From Streptomyces vilmorinianum (GTDB lineage Bacteria; Actinomycetota; Actinomycetes; Streptomycetales; Streptomycetaceae), in NCBI RefSeq assembly GCF_005517195.1, contig NZ_CP040244.1, positions 934,501 to 998,500 of the forward strand: a stretch of DNA of 64,000 nucleotides. The letters run 5' to 3'. Below, one piece after another: positions 1 through 8,565 of the stretch. The notes under the pieces are model-generated. The model worked only from the letters and a program-made list of their open reading frames with translations, made no database searches and was not told where the DNA came from. Both the position numbers and the translations under genes were made by a program. The stretch's first letter is position 1. Every line of letters begins with the position of its first letter.

Positions 1-66
1 GCCGGTGACTCGTCGGCTGTGAAATCCACGAGCCGTTTCGGTCACGGCCCAGGCAGGATGCCCTCC

Positions 67-1588
67 GTGAACCATGTCCTGTGCGGCCTCGCTGCCAATG
101 CCGCTCTGCCGTCCGAGCTGGTCGACCGGCTGATCGCGGTCGCGGATGCCGACATCGCCGCAAGCCTCGCCGGCCGCGCGGACCTCAGCCGTGCGCAGGC
201 GGTCGCGTTGGTCTCGCGCGTCGAGGAGAGCGCTGTACAGCTTGTGTACGAGGGCCGGCTGACCGCCGCCGATGTTGATCCGGCGGCACACCCGGACGCC
301 GCCCTCGCCCTGCTCGACGAGCGCTCCGGCAGACCGGAGTGGGCGCGGCTGTTCGCGGTGGATCCGGTCCTTGAGCACCGGGAGAAGCTGGCCGCCTGCT
401 CCGGTCTCCCGGCCGATGTGGTGGAGACGGCTCGCCGCGGACTCGGACGTACGCGTCGTCGCGGAGCTCGCGTTGTGGACCACGCCGGACGTCGCCGCCC
501 GGCTTGCGGGGCATCCGCACGCCGAGGTCCGCCGTGCGGTGGCGGCCAACGAGGCGACGCCCCCGGCCGTACTGGCGGCGCTGATCACCGGCGAGGGGCT
601 GCCTCCCGCCCAGCGGTGCCTGGTCTGCGACCGAGAGAAGACGCCGTTCGCGCACGACCCTCACTGCCAGAGGCTCGACTGCGATCTGCTGCCGGGTGCC
701 TTCTGCGACGGCTCCCACGGGTCCACCGTGCTCGACCTGCAGCAGGCGGCACTGCGGAACCCCGCCACACCGACCGAAGCCGTCGTCGGTTTCGCCGACC
801 ACCCTTCCACGCTGCTGCGCTGGGCAGTCGCCGCACGCCCCGACCTGCCCTTGGAAGTGAGCGGACGGCTCGCCCTGGATTCCAATCCCGGTGTCCGAGC
901 CGACCTCGCCGAGAATCCCGCGATCGACGACGCCCTGATCCGCGCGCTGGCCGGCGACCGTGGCGACGATGTGCGGCGCGGGCTCGCGCACAACCCGAAC
1001 GTGCCACTCGACGTGCTCATCCAACTGGCCGGCACCACCAAGATCGGCGCCACCCTGCTGCCGCGCATCGCCACCGCCTCTCCCGCCGAGGTCGAGGAGC
1101 TGGCCCGGTCGCCGATCCCGGCCGTGCGCATGCTCCTGGCCCAACGACGCGATCTGCCGGCCGAGATCCGCGACGCCCTGGCCACCGACCCCGATGCGAA
1201 AGTGGTCAAGTCCATCGCCCCGCACCCGGGCCTCTCCGAAGCGCAGTTGCGCGCCATGGTGGACCGGCACGGAGCCCGGGTCATCGCCAAGGTGGCGGTC
1301 AACCCGGACGCGACTCCGCCGCTGCTGGAAGACCTGGCCCGGCACGAACCCCCGGTGAAGAAGGCGTTCCGCGAGATCGCCCGGCACCGCAACGCGACAG
1401 CCCCGGCGCTGCTCGCCTGCTTGGCGGAGGAACAGGCGCGGCCCATAGCCGCCGGCCATCCGGCCCTCTCGCCGCCGGTCATCGCAGAGCTGCTCACCGA
1501 CCCCGACTGGCAGGTGGTGGAAGCGGCGGCGGCCAATCCGTCGCTGCCGCTCGCCGTGATGGACGAACTCACCCAGACGCTGGACTGA
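67..1588 (+). pseudogene. Leucine-rich repeat variant (LRV) protein, frameshifted
   Basis: Two overlapping frames together encode one protein of about 500 residues built of short helical repeats (recurring patterns such as VRRAVAANEATPP and VRADLAENPAID), as in LRV proteins. The first frame runs from GTG 67 (AGGCAGG at 51-57 is a suitable ribosome site; ATG 58 lies too close to it) to about 429 and ends sensibly at DVVET. The homologous text resumes at 431 in the next frame as LAADSDVRVVAEL, so one extra G near 428-430 breaks the gene. A cysteine cluster (CLVCDREK, HCQRLDCD, FCDGSHG) resembles the 4Fe-4S site known in LRV proteins, but here it lies inside the repeats. Function unknown; sequencing error cannot be excluded. 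Confidence 0.75.
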
Positions 1589-2219
1589 TCCGGGCGCCCG
1601 CCACCAACGCCACCGCCGCGTCCAGGCGGGCCAGTTCCGTCGCGTCCAGGTGCGGGTCCGCCGACCGGCGGCGGTGGGCCTCCGGCAGAGGGAGCGGGCC
1701 GGGGGACGCGTGGGAGAGCAGCGCTGTGAGGCCCGCGCGGGCGCCCTCCGCGTACGGGGCCGGGGAGACCGCGACCTCCGCCAGGATCAGGGACGACATC
1801 GCCCAGTCCAGGGCCGGGTCGCCGCGCTCCGAGGTGCGCCAGTCGATCACGACGGGGCCCTCCGGGGTCAGCATCACGTTGCCCGGGTGGAGGTCGAGGT
1901 GGAGGAGTGGGGGCGCGGGCGGGAGGGTGTGGAGGCGGTGGAGGAGGTCGGCGAGGAGGGCGGCCGCCGTCTCCGGGGTGACCGTTCCGGCGAGCAGGGC
2001 GTCGAGGAGGGAAGGGCCGGCCAGGCGCCGCATCACCAGGTCCGGGCCCGATGCCGAGCGGACCCGGGGGACCGGGTAGCCGTGGGACGCCAGGTGCGTC
2101 ATCGTCGCCGCCTCGCGCGCCACGTCCCCGCCGTCCCGGTAGCGGCGCAGCACCCACTCGTCGTCCAGCGCGAACACGTCCGCCGTCCGGCCCGTGCCGA
2201 TGAGTACCCCCGTATCCAT
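1569..2219 (-). CDS. Aminoglycoside phosphotransferase-family kinase
   Basis: 216 residues with a small protein-kinase-like fold of the APH family. The catalytic-loop motif HLDLHPGNVML and the metal-binding motif VVIDWRT are both intact. The N-terminus (GTGRTADVFALDDEWVLRRY) forms the nucleotide loop and the lysine-equivalent region. ATG 2219 gives this motif directly at the start; upstream codons in frame read into non-homologous sequence. It is shorter than typical resistance kinases (about 260-300), so a small-molecule kinase of unknown substrate is more likely than drug resistance. It converges with, and overlaps by 20 bases, the broken LRV gene. Confidence 0.85.
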   Translation of the reverse strand: MDTGVLIGTGRTADVFALDDEWVLRRYRDGGDVAREAATMTHLASHGYPVPRVRSASGPDLVMRRLAGPSLLDALLAGTVTPETAAALLADLLHRLHTLPPAPPLLHLDLHPGNVMLTPEGPVVIDWRTSERGDPALDWAMSSLILAEVAVSPAPYAEGARAGLTALLSHASPGPLPLPEAHRRRSADPHLDATELARLDAAVALVAGARISPASG

Positions 2220-2267
2220 GGCGCGCAGCCTAGATGATCGATCCCAAGGGATGTCGGTGACTGTGTA

Positions 2268-2543
2268 CCGAGGTCCCGCTGGTACGCCGACCGCGGTGAC
2301 GACCACAACGTCTACCGCCGCCAGGTCCGTGAGATGGGCATCCGCCCGCTCATCGCCCGGCTCGGCACCGGGCACGGAAGCGGCCCGGGCAAGAACCGCT
2401 GGGTCGTCGAAGCGGCCTTCGCACTTCTGCGCTGGTTCTGCCGACTGCGTATCCGCCGGGAAATCCGCGCCGACACCCACCAGGCCTTCCTCACCCTCGG
2501 CTGCGCGATTATCTGCTGGCGGCGCCTCAGAAAGCAGTGCTGA
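2268..2543 (+). pseudogene. IS5-family transposase, C-terminal fragment
   Basis: One frame reads YADRGDDHNVYRRQVREMG, then GIRPLIARLGTGHGSG, then NRWVVEAAFALLRWF and RLRIRREIRADTHQAF. This matches the C-terminal third of IS5-type DDE transposases common in Streptomyces; the E of the WVVE block is the last catalytic acid. The N-terminal two thirds and the upstream terminal repeat are missing, and there is no start codon with a ribosome site. It is a dead relic of an insertion sequence between the phosphotransferase and the ArsR/MFS pair, and marks a past recombination point. Confidence 0.85.
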
Positions 2544-2552
2544 TCTGAGCCC

Positions 2553-3530
2553 TCAGCCCGAACCGGCGACCAGTGCCTCGCCGAGCGGGGTGCGCCGGTA
2601 GAGCACCGACCGTCCGGACCGGGCGCGGACGAGCAGCCCCGCGCCTCGCAGGATGGCGAGGTGGTCTCCGACCGCGCCGGGTGCCATGGCGAGGCTTCGG
2701 GCGAGGTGGCTGGTACTGGCCGGGGCGTCCAGCGCCAACAGCAGCCGGGCTCGGGCCCGGCCGACCAGAGCGGTCAGCGCGTCCGGTTGGGGGACGGTCT
2801 CCTGTTCGCCCCACAGGGCGGCGGTGCCGCGGGCAGGATAGACCAAGGTCCTGGGCCAGGGGTCTTCCAGGTGGGCGGCGATATGCCCGACGAAGACCGA
2901 AGGGATCAGCAGGAGCCCGTCGCCGGCGAGGCGGACTGTTCCGCCTCGGAAGAAGCCGATCTCGATACCGCCGGCGCGCCAGGCGATGCCGGGGTGCAGG
3001 CTCTCGATGGTCGCGGCCCATCCGTGCTCGCCGATCACTCCCACCCGGTGCACGACATCGCGCTCACAGATCGCGCGCAGTTGCGGCCAGTCTGCGGCGA
3101 GCAGCTCGTGCCACGCCTGGTCCATCGCCTCGGCGATCCTGGAGACGGCGTCCGTCGAGTCCAGCACTGCGCGTACGCGGGGATCACGGGCGGACACACC
3201 GGTCGTGGTGTCGGCGAATTCGCGGCGGGCCGCTTCCAGCGGTGTGGCCCGGATCATGGCCAGGTCGTCTGCCCAGGTCTGGTTGAGGCCGCGCGGAGGC
3301 GGGGCGACGAAGTTCGGTCCGCCTTGCGGGGTCTGCAGAGCGAGGGCGGCGTCCAGTTCGGTCTCGCGGCGAAGCCGTTCAAAGACCGGCAGGAGCCGGG
3401 TGGCCCAGTCTCGCGGCAGCGGAGGGCCTTGGCCGGCGAGCGAACGCAGCAGCAAGCAGAGGTCCAGCGCGGGCGACAGTGCGAAGCGACTGCGCAGCAG
3501 GTCCTCGACGGAGACTTCGAAGCGCAGCAC
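2553..3530 (-). CDS. ArsR-type HTH regulator with DUF5937-like N-terminal domain
   Basis: 325 residues starting at GTG 3530 (LRFEVSVEDLLRSRFALSP, the usual N-terminus of this Streptomyces family). Residues 1 to about 240 form the large family-specific domain. The C-terminal 70 residues hold a winged helix: TSHLARSLAMAPGAVGDHLA followed by ILRGAGLLVRARSGRSVLYR, the ArsR helix-turn-helix and wing. It is divergent from an MFS exporter with a 20-base perfect dyad in the shared 90-base gap, so it probably represses the exporter, and possibly itself, and is released by an unknown ligand. No metal-binding cysteine pair (CxC) is present, so metal sensing is unlikely. Confidence 0.85.
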   Translation of the reverse strand: MLRFEVSVEDLLRSRFALSPALDLCLLLRSLAGQGPPLPRDWATRLLPVFERLRRETELDAALALQTPQGGPNFVAPPPRGLNQTWADDLAMIRATPLEAARREFADTTTGVSARDPRVRAVLDSTDAVSRIAEAMDQAWHELLAADWPQLRAICERDVVHRVGVIGEHGWAATIESLHPGIAWRAGGIEIGFFRGGTVRLAGDGLLLIPSVFVGHIAAHLEDPWPRTLVYPARGTAALWGEQETVPQPDALTALVGRARARLLLALDAPASTSHLARSLAMAPGAVGDHLAILRGAGLLVRARSGRSVLYRRTPLGEALVAGSG

Positions 3531-3560
3531 CCGGCCATGCTACGGCGGGACGCATGTTCC

Positions 3561-3580
3561 GATTCGTCCAGCGACGAATC
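3561..3580. promoter_or_regulatory. Perfect 8+4+8 inverted repeat, probable operator
   Basis: GATTCGTC, four bases, GACGAATC. It lies between the divergent GTG 3530 of the ArsR-type gene and ATG 3620 of the MFS gene, 40 bases upstream of the exporter start. Position and symmetry fit a dimeric winged-helix repressor. Binding by the neighbouring regulator is inferred. Confidence 0.65.
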
Positions 3581-3619
3581 ATTGGTGAGTGGCGCGGGCG
3601 CACGGCGAGCCTGGGCGCC

Positions 3620-4945
3620 ATGACCCCAACCGCCGAACCCGCGCAGGGCAACCACCGTGCCACCTACCGGGAGGTGCTGGCCGAGCCGCGATTCCGGCTG
3701 CTCTTCTCGACCCGCACCGTCGCGATCACTGCGGGCTCGCTGCGGATCACCACGTTCTCGGTGCTGGTCTTCGCGGCCACCGGCTCCGCGCTGTTGAGCG
3801 CACTGGCCTTCGGTATCGGCTTTCTCCCGCAGTTGTTCGGCTCGCTGCTGCTGGGCTCACTGGCGGACCAACTGCCGCCCCGCGCGCTCATCGCCGGCGG
3901 CTACGCCTTGGAGTGCGCCGCCGCCCTGCTGCTCGCCCTGGTGCGGATGCCGATCGCGGCAAGCCTCGGTGTCGTGGCGCTGGTCGCCCTCGCCACTCCG
4001 GTGTTCAGCGGCGCGTCGAGTCGCCTGGTCGCGCAGTGGCTGGAGGGCGACGCCTATGTACTGGGCCGTTCACTGAACAACATCGCTGCCTCCGGCGCGC
4101 AATTGTTCGGTCTGGCGCTGGGAGGTGCGGTCGTCGCGGTACTCGGCCCGCACCGGGCGCTCGCGGTAAGCGCTGCCCTCTACCTTGGCTGCGCGCTCGC
4201 CATCCGCATCCGGCTACCCCGGCTACCCCGGCTGCAGCCGGGAGAGTCCGGCGGCACACCCGCCGGCGCTCGGGGCGATGGCGGGGCCGTCCGGGCAAGC
4301 CTGCACGGTGCCGGCCTGCTGCTGCGCGGACACACGGTGAGACGACTGATGCTGGCCCAGTGGCTACCGCCCGCGTTCGTAGCGGGCGCGGAAGGCCTGA
4401 TCGTCGCCTACGCGGGAGGACGCCACTTCGCGCCCGGCTGGTACGCGGTGCTGATGGGCTGTCTGCCGGTCGGCATGCTTGTCGGTGACCTGCTGGTGGG
4501 TCGACTCCTGCGGCCACCCACCCGGGAGCGACTGGTAGTCCCGTTGATCGCGCTGATGGGACTGCCGCTGGTCGGCTTCGCCGCCGAGCCCGGAGTGGGC
4601 GTCTCGTCCTGTCTGCTGCTGCTCTGCGGCTTCGGATTCGCCTACGGTCTCGGCCTGCAACGGCCGTTCCTGGACGCCCTGCCACAGAAAGGCCAGGGCC
4701 AGGCCTTCGGCCTGCTCGGCTCCGGCAGCATGACGCTTCAGGGCGTCGGGCCGGCCTGCTTCGGCTCGGTGGCCGCAGGCATCGGAACAGGCGGCGCAAT
4801 CGCCCTGGCAGGCGGCGGGGCGGCGCTTACCGCCGGCTGGATTCTCACCTGGCACCAGCCCACACCCCCGGCCCCCGTCCCGAACTACTCAACGGGATCA
4901 GAGAACTGCACCGAACAGCATGCGTGTACTTCTCCTGCACAGTAA
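3620..4945 (+). CDS. MFS exporter
   Basis: 441 residues with about 12 hydrophobic segments and a central polar loop (around residues 200-230, GESGGTPAGARGDGG), the normal MFS 6+6 plan. The N-terminus is MTPTAEPAQGN then REVLAEPRFRLLFSTRTVA, typical of small-molecule or macrolide-type efflux MFS proteins. ATG 3620 places the conserved cytoplasmic segment at residue 16; an upstream in-frame ATG at 3554 would overlap the putative operator. Substrate unknown; control by the divergent ArsR-type regulator is inferred. Confidence 0.85.
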   Translation: MTPTAEPAQGNHRATYREVLAEPRFRLLFSTRTVAITAGSLRITTFSVLVFAATGSALLSALAFGIGFLPQLFGSLLLGSLADQLPPRALIAGGYALECAAALLLALVRMPIAASLGVVALVALATPVFSGASSRLVAQWLEGDAYVLGRSLNNIAASGAQLFGLALGGAVVAVLGPHRALAVSAALYLGCALAIRIRLPRLPRLQPGESGGTPAGARGDGGAVRASLHGAGLLLRGHTVRRLMLAQWLPPAFVAGAEGLIVAYAGGRHFAPGWYAVLMGCLPVGMLVGDLLVGRLLRPPTRERLVVPLIALMGLPLVGFAAEPGVGVSSCLLLLCGFGFAYGLGLQRPFLDALPQKGQGQAFGLLGSGSMTLQGVGPACFGSVAAGIGTGGAIALAGGGAALTAGWILTWHQPTPPAPVPNYSTGSENCTEQHACTSPAQ

Positions 4946-5072
4946 CCGTCGCAGGTCGGGTCGGCCACGAGCCGTCACGCACCCCACCCCCACGTGGTAG
5001 CTCATTGTGTATGGAGTCCTCAGCCTCGGCTCTGCCGACTGTCACGAACATCCCATGGAAGGTTCATGCCGC

Positions 5073-5657
5073 ATGATCGATGAATTCGCGAAGGACAACC
5101 TGCACGGGAGACTGCGGCGGGACCGCGAGGCGCTGCTCTGGAAACTCGACGGCTTGTCCGAATACGACGCCCGCAGACCTTTGACGGCGACCGGGACCAA
5201 CCTCCTCGGCCTGGTCAAACACGTGGCCACCGTCGAGGCCAGGTACTTCGGCGAGGTCTTCGACCGCCCTTCCCCGGAGCCGCTGTCCCGGTGGCAGGAC
5301 TCCGACGGGAGCGATCAGTGGGCGACCGAGGACGAGACCCGCGATCAGATCATCGGCTTCTACCGGCGCACGTGGGAACACTCGGACGCGACGATCAACG
5401 AGCTTGCCCTCGACGCCCCCGGCCACGTGCCGTGGTGGCCGGAGCCCTATACCAACACGAACCTGTTCGCCGTCATGGTCCACGTCCTCGGCGAGTCCAT
5501 CCGGCATGCCGGGCACGCCGATATCCTGCGCGAGGGCCTCGACGGCCGGACCGGGCTGCGCGCCGAACACGAGAAGCAGATCGACGAGGAAGCCCGTGCG
5601 GCCTACCGCGCGAAGATCGAGCAGGCCGCCAGGTCGGCCGCACCGATCAAGGCTTGA
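5073..5657 (+). CDS. DinB/DUF664-family protein
   Basis: 194 residues, a four-helix DinB-like protein. It carries the family histidines in LLGLVKHVATVEARYFGEVF, VMVHVLGESIRHAGHADI and the WWPEPYTNTNLF segment, which in DinB-like proteins provide a metal site. Start ATG 5073 is chosen because GGAAGG lies about 10 bases upstream; two upstream in-frame ATGs lack this. Members are often thiol- or mycothiol-dependent enzymes, but substrate and reaction cannot be read here. Confidence 0.85.
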   Translation: MIDEFAKDNLHGRLRRDREALLWKLDGLSEYDARRPLTATGTNLLGLVKHVATVEARYFGEVFDRPSPEPLSRWQDSDGSDQWATEDETRDQIIGFYRRTWEHSDATINELALDAPGHVPWWPEPYTNTNLFAVMVHVLGESIRHAGHADILREGLDGRTGLRAEHEKQIDEEARAAYRAKIEQAARSAAPIKA

Positions 5658-5798
5658 AGGTCGTCTCACGTGACGTGATGTCCGTGCGGCATGATGCCGG
5701 TCGTGGGTGCTGTACACGACAGCCTCGCCCTCAAGCCGCTCACGCGCGGCATACCCGCCGTCCGGTCCTGCCGGGGACCACGGCGGCGCCGACCCGTC

Positions 5799-5987
5799 AA
5801 ACTCCGCGAGGACTCCCGCGTCACGTACCAGCAGGTCATCGCCGAGCTCGTGGCGTCAGGCGCGCAGGGCGTGATCCTCGGCTGCACCGAGATCGAGCTG
5901 CTCGTACGCCCCCAGGACAGCCCCGTGCCCGTCTTCCCCACCACCCGTATCCACGCCGAGGCGGCGGTCGATGACGCCCTCGACTGA
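5799..5987 (+). pseudogene. Aspartate/glutamate racemase-family C-terminal remnant
   Basis: The frame reads [20 protein letters not shown], then [11 protein letters not shown] and [19 protein letters not shown] with its cysteine is the second catalytic-cysteine motif of the Asp/Glu racemase superfamily, and TTRIHAEAA is its C-terminal helix. The family has about 230 residues; only the last 60 or so remain, and sequence before 5799 is unrelated. Probably a deletion remnant with no product. Confidence 0.8.
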
Positions 5988-6105
5988 CCTGTCCCATTCA
6001 TCTCTTGATCATCATGAATTCCCGAGTAGCCCTGTCCCGGAGGGTTTTCGACCGGTACCGTCCTGTACCGGCAGGACTCAGGGGGATGACCGGGGGGTCG
6101 GAGAG

Positions 6106-7248
6106 TTGAGCGCTGTCCGTACGCAGGGCACACATGTGCAGATCGTGAAACCGGGGGAGCTGGGGGCACGCGAGACCGAGGCCTGGCGCGAGCTGCGCGC
6201 CAAGTCCGGGGCGCAATCCGCGGCCCAGTCCGGTGCGCAGTCCGGGGCGCACGACAACCCCTTCATGGGGCCCGAGTTCGCCCGCGCCGTCGCCGCCGTC
6301 CGGCCCCGCGCCCGGGTGGCCGTCTGGTGGGAGCGCGGGGAGCCCGTCGGGTTCTTCCCGTACGAGAAAGGGCCGTTCGGGCACGGCCGGGCCATCGGGC
6401 TCGGGGTCTCCGACTGCCAGGGCGCCGTACTCCGGCCCGGCCTCCGGCCGGATCCCAGGGCGCTGCTGCGGGTCTGTGGGCTCTCCGCCTGGGAGTTCGA
6501 CAACCTGGAGGCCGGGCAGGACGTGTTCCAGGGCGCGGCCGCCGAGTCGTTCGGCTCGCCCGTCATCGACATCGGCGAGGGGTACGCGGCGTACGAAGCC
6601 CTGCTCCGCACCCAGTCGCCCAAGTTCCTCAAGACCACGCTCGCCAAGGAGCGGCGGCTCGGTCGGCAGGTGGGGGAGGTCCGGTTCGTCTTCGACGAGC
6701 GCGATCCGGCGGCCCTGCGCACGCTCATGGAGTGGAAGTCCGCCCAGTACCGCAGGACCGGCCGCCGCGACCGCTTCGCCAAGGAGTGGATCAGCACGCT
6801 CGTCCGGCGCCTGCACGAACTGCGCGCGCCCGGCTGCTCCGGCGTCCTGTCCGTGCTGTACGCAGGTGAGCGGCCCGTCGCCGCCCACTTCGGGCTCCGC
6901 TCGCCGACCGTCCTGTCCTGCTGGTTCCCGGCGTACGACCCCGAGTTCGCGAAGTTCTCGCCCGGTCTCGTCCTCCATCTGCGGATGGCCGAGGCCGCCG
7001 CGGCGGCCGGGATCGGGATGCTCGACCTCGGCCGGGGCGCCGCCGAGTACAAGGACGCGCTGAAGACCGGCGAACTGACCGTGTACGAAGGCTCGGTGAC
7101 CCGCCCCGGGGTACGGGCCGGGCTCTACTGGCTCTCCCGCGAGCCCTCCCGCCGCGCCCACAGTTTCGTACGGAACCGGCCGGCGCTCGCCGCGCGGGGC
7201 CGCCGCACCCTCAACCGGCTCGCCCGTCTGCGCGCCGCCGGCCGATAG
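6106..7248 (+). CDS. CelD/BcsL-family GNAT acyltransferase
   Basis: 380 residues. The C-terminal half has the CelD/BcsL GNAT-like fold: KFLKTTLAKERRLGRQVGEV, the WKSAQYRRTGRRD helix, GVLSVLYAGERPVAAHFG and LDLGRGAAEYKDALKTGE. Such proteins acylate exopolysaccharide or its precursors. Residues 26-40 carry a low-complexity run (AQSAAQSGAQSGA). The start is uncertain: TTG 6106 has a G-rich stretch at 6091-6096; GTG 6136 and GTG 6145 are alternatives. It is the first gene of a polysaccharide run, 24 bases before the glycosyltransferase. Confidence 0.85.
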   Translation: MSAVRTQGTHVQIVKPGELGARETEAWRELRAKSGAQSAAQSGAQSGAHDNPFMGPEFARAVAAVRPRARVAVWWERGEPVGFFPYEKGPFGHGRAIGLGVSDCQGAVLRPGLRPDPRALLRVCGLSAWEFDNLEAGQDVFQGAAAESFGSPVIDIGEGYAAYEALLRTQSPKFLKTTLAKERRLGRQVGEVRFVFDERDPAALRTLMEWKSAQYRRTGRRDRFAKEWISTLVRRLHELRAPGCSGVLSVLYAGERPVAAHFGLRSPTVLSCWFPAYDPEFAKFSPGLVLHLRMAEAAAAAGIGMLDLGRGAAEYKDALKTGELTVYEGSVTRPGVRAGLYWLSREPSRRAHSFVRNRPALAARGRRTLNRLARLRAAGR

Positions 7249-7272
7249 CTCCACCGAAGCGGGGGAAGCAGT

Positions 7273-8565
7273 ATGCGACTGCCACACGCCCTTTCCGTCG
7301 CCGACCTCGACCTGGCCTCGCCCGACGGACCCGTCCTCTCCCTCCGTCCCGCGCCCGGCGGTCCGCCCCCGGGGCCCGGTGACGTCTACGCGCTCGTACG
7401 GCTCCGGGGCCGGCCCGCGGCCACCGTGCTCGGGCACGTCCCCGAAGGCGAAGACCCGGCCGAGGTGCTGGCCGCGCTCGCCAGGCCCCACCTCGCCGGC
7501 AACGAGCCCATCGAGTCCGACGAGCACAACGAGCCCATCGAGTCCGACGAGCACAACCAGCCCATCGAGCCCGAAGCCGTCCCGCCCCGCACCAGCGTCG
7601 TCGTCGCCACCCGCGACCGCGCCGATCAGCTCGCCCGCGCCCTCGACTCCCTCCTCGACCAGGACCATCCCGACTACGAGATCCTCGTCGTCGACAACGC
7701 GCCCCGGAGCAGTGCCACGGAAGAGCTCGTCGCGAACAAGTACGCCGGCCGCGTCACGTACGTACGCGAGGACACCCCCGGGCTCGCCGGCGCCCACAAC
7801 ACCGGTGTCTCCCAGGCCCGTTCGGCGATCGTCGCCTTCACGGACGACGACGTCGTCGCCGACCCGCACTGGCTGACCGCCCTCACCACGCCGTTCGCCG
7901 CCGACCCGCGGCTCGGCTGCGTGACCGGCCTCATCCTGCCCGCCCGGCTGCGCACCCCGGCCCAGATCCTCCTCGAATCCCACGGCGGCTTCGCCAAGGG
8001 CTTCGCGCCCCGCCTGTACGACCCGCTGCGCCCGCCCGCCGACGAACCGCTCTTCCCGTTCACCGCGGGCAGCTTCGGCTCCGGCGCCAACATGGCCTTC
8101 CGCACGCGCGCGCTGACGTCCGCCGGCGGCTTCGACCCGGCCACCGGCACCGGCACGGCCGCCCGGGGCGGTGACGACCTGTACGCCTTCGTCGCCGTCC
8201 TCTCCGCCGGGTTCCGGCTCCGGTACACCGCCGACGCCCTTGTCTGGCACCACCACCGCGAGAGCTGGCAGGACCTGAGGAACCAGGCGTACGGGTACGG
8301 CGCCGGCCTCACCGCGTACCTCACCGCCACCCTCGTCCGCCGCCCCGCGCTGCTTCCCGCGCTCCTGGCCCGGCTGCCCCGCGGGCTCGCCCACGCACGG
8401 AACATGACCGCCCACCGGGAGCCGACCCACCCGGGCGTGCCCGGTGAGCACGGTGCCCACACCCACCCCTGGCCTCGCAGCCTCTCCCGACTGGAGCGAC
8501 GCGGCATGCTCTACGGACCGATCGGATACGCGAAAGCCCGCCTCCGGACGAGGGGCGGCAGATGA
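7273..8565 (+). CDS. GT2-family glycosyltransferase
   Basis: 430 residues. The first 75 or so are a separate N-terminal segment, then an acidic repeat linker, then a GT-A fold: TSVVVATRDRADQLARALDS, EILVVDNAP, and the metal/sugar-nucleotide motif VAFTDDDVVADP. The acceptor-side motif FGSGANMAFRTRALTSAGGF and GGDDLYAFVAVLSAG (ED/DD equivalent) follow. No strong transmembrane segment, so cytoplasmic or membrane-associated. GGGGGAAG sits just before ATG 7273. Its stop overlaps the deacetylase start by 4 bases (ATGA), so the two are translationally coupled. Donor sugar unknown. Confidence 0.9.
   Translation: MRLPHALSVADLDLASPDGPVLSLRPAPGGPPPGPGDVYALVRLRGRPAATVLGHVPEGEDPAEVLAALARPHLAGNEPIESDEHNEPIESDEHNQPIEPEAVPPRTSVVVATRDRADQLARALDSLLDQDHPDYEILVVDNAPRSSATEELVANKYAGRVTYVREDTPGLAGAHNTGVSQARSAIVAFTDDDVVADPHWLTALTTPFAADPRLGCVTGLILPARLRTPAQILLESHGGFAKGFAPRLYDPLRPPADEPLFPFTAGSFGSGANMAFRTRALTSAGGFDPATGTGTAARGGDDLYAFVAVLSAGFRLRYTADALVWHHHRESWQDLRNQAYGYGAGLTAYLTATLVRRPALLPALLARLPRGLAHARNMTAHREPTHPGVPGEHGAHTHPWPRSLSRLERRGMLYGPIGYAKARLRTRGGR
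7501..7569 (+). repeat. In-frame 27-base tandem repeat in the glycosyltransferase gene
   Basis: Two perfect 27-base units (7501-7527 and 7528-7554) and a 15-base partial third with one change encode NEPIESDEH twice, then NQPIE. The repeat forms the acidic linker between the N-terminal segment and the GT-A domain. Because the unit is a multiple of three, copy number can change without a frameshift. Confidence 0.9.
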
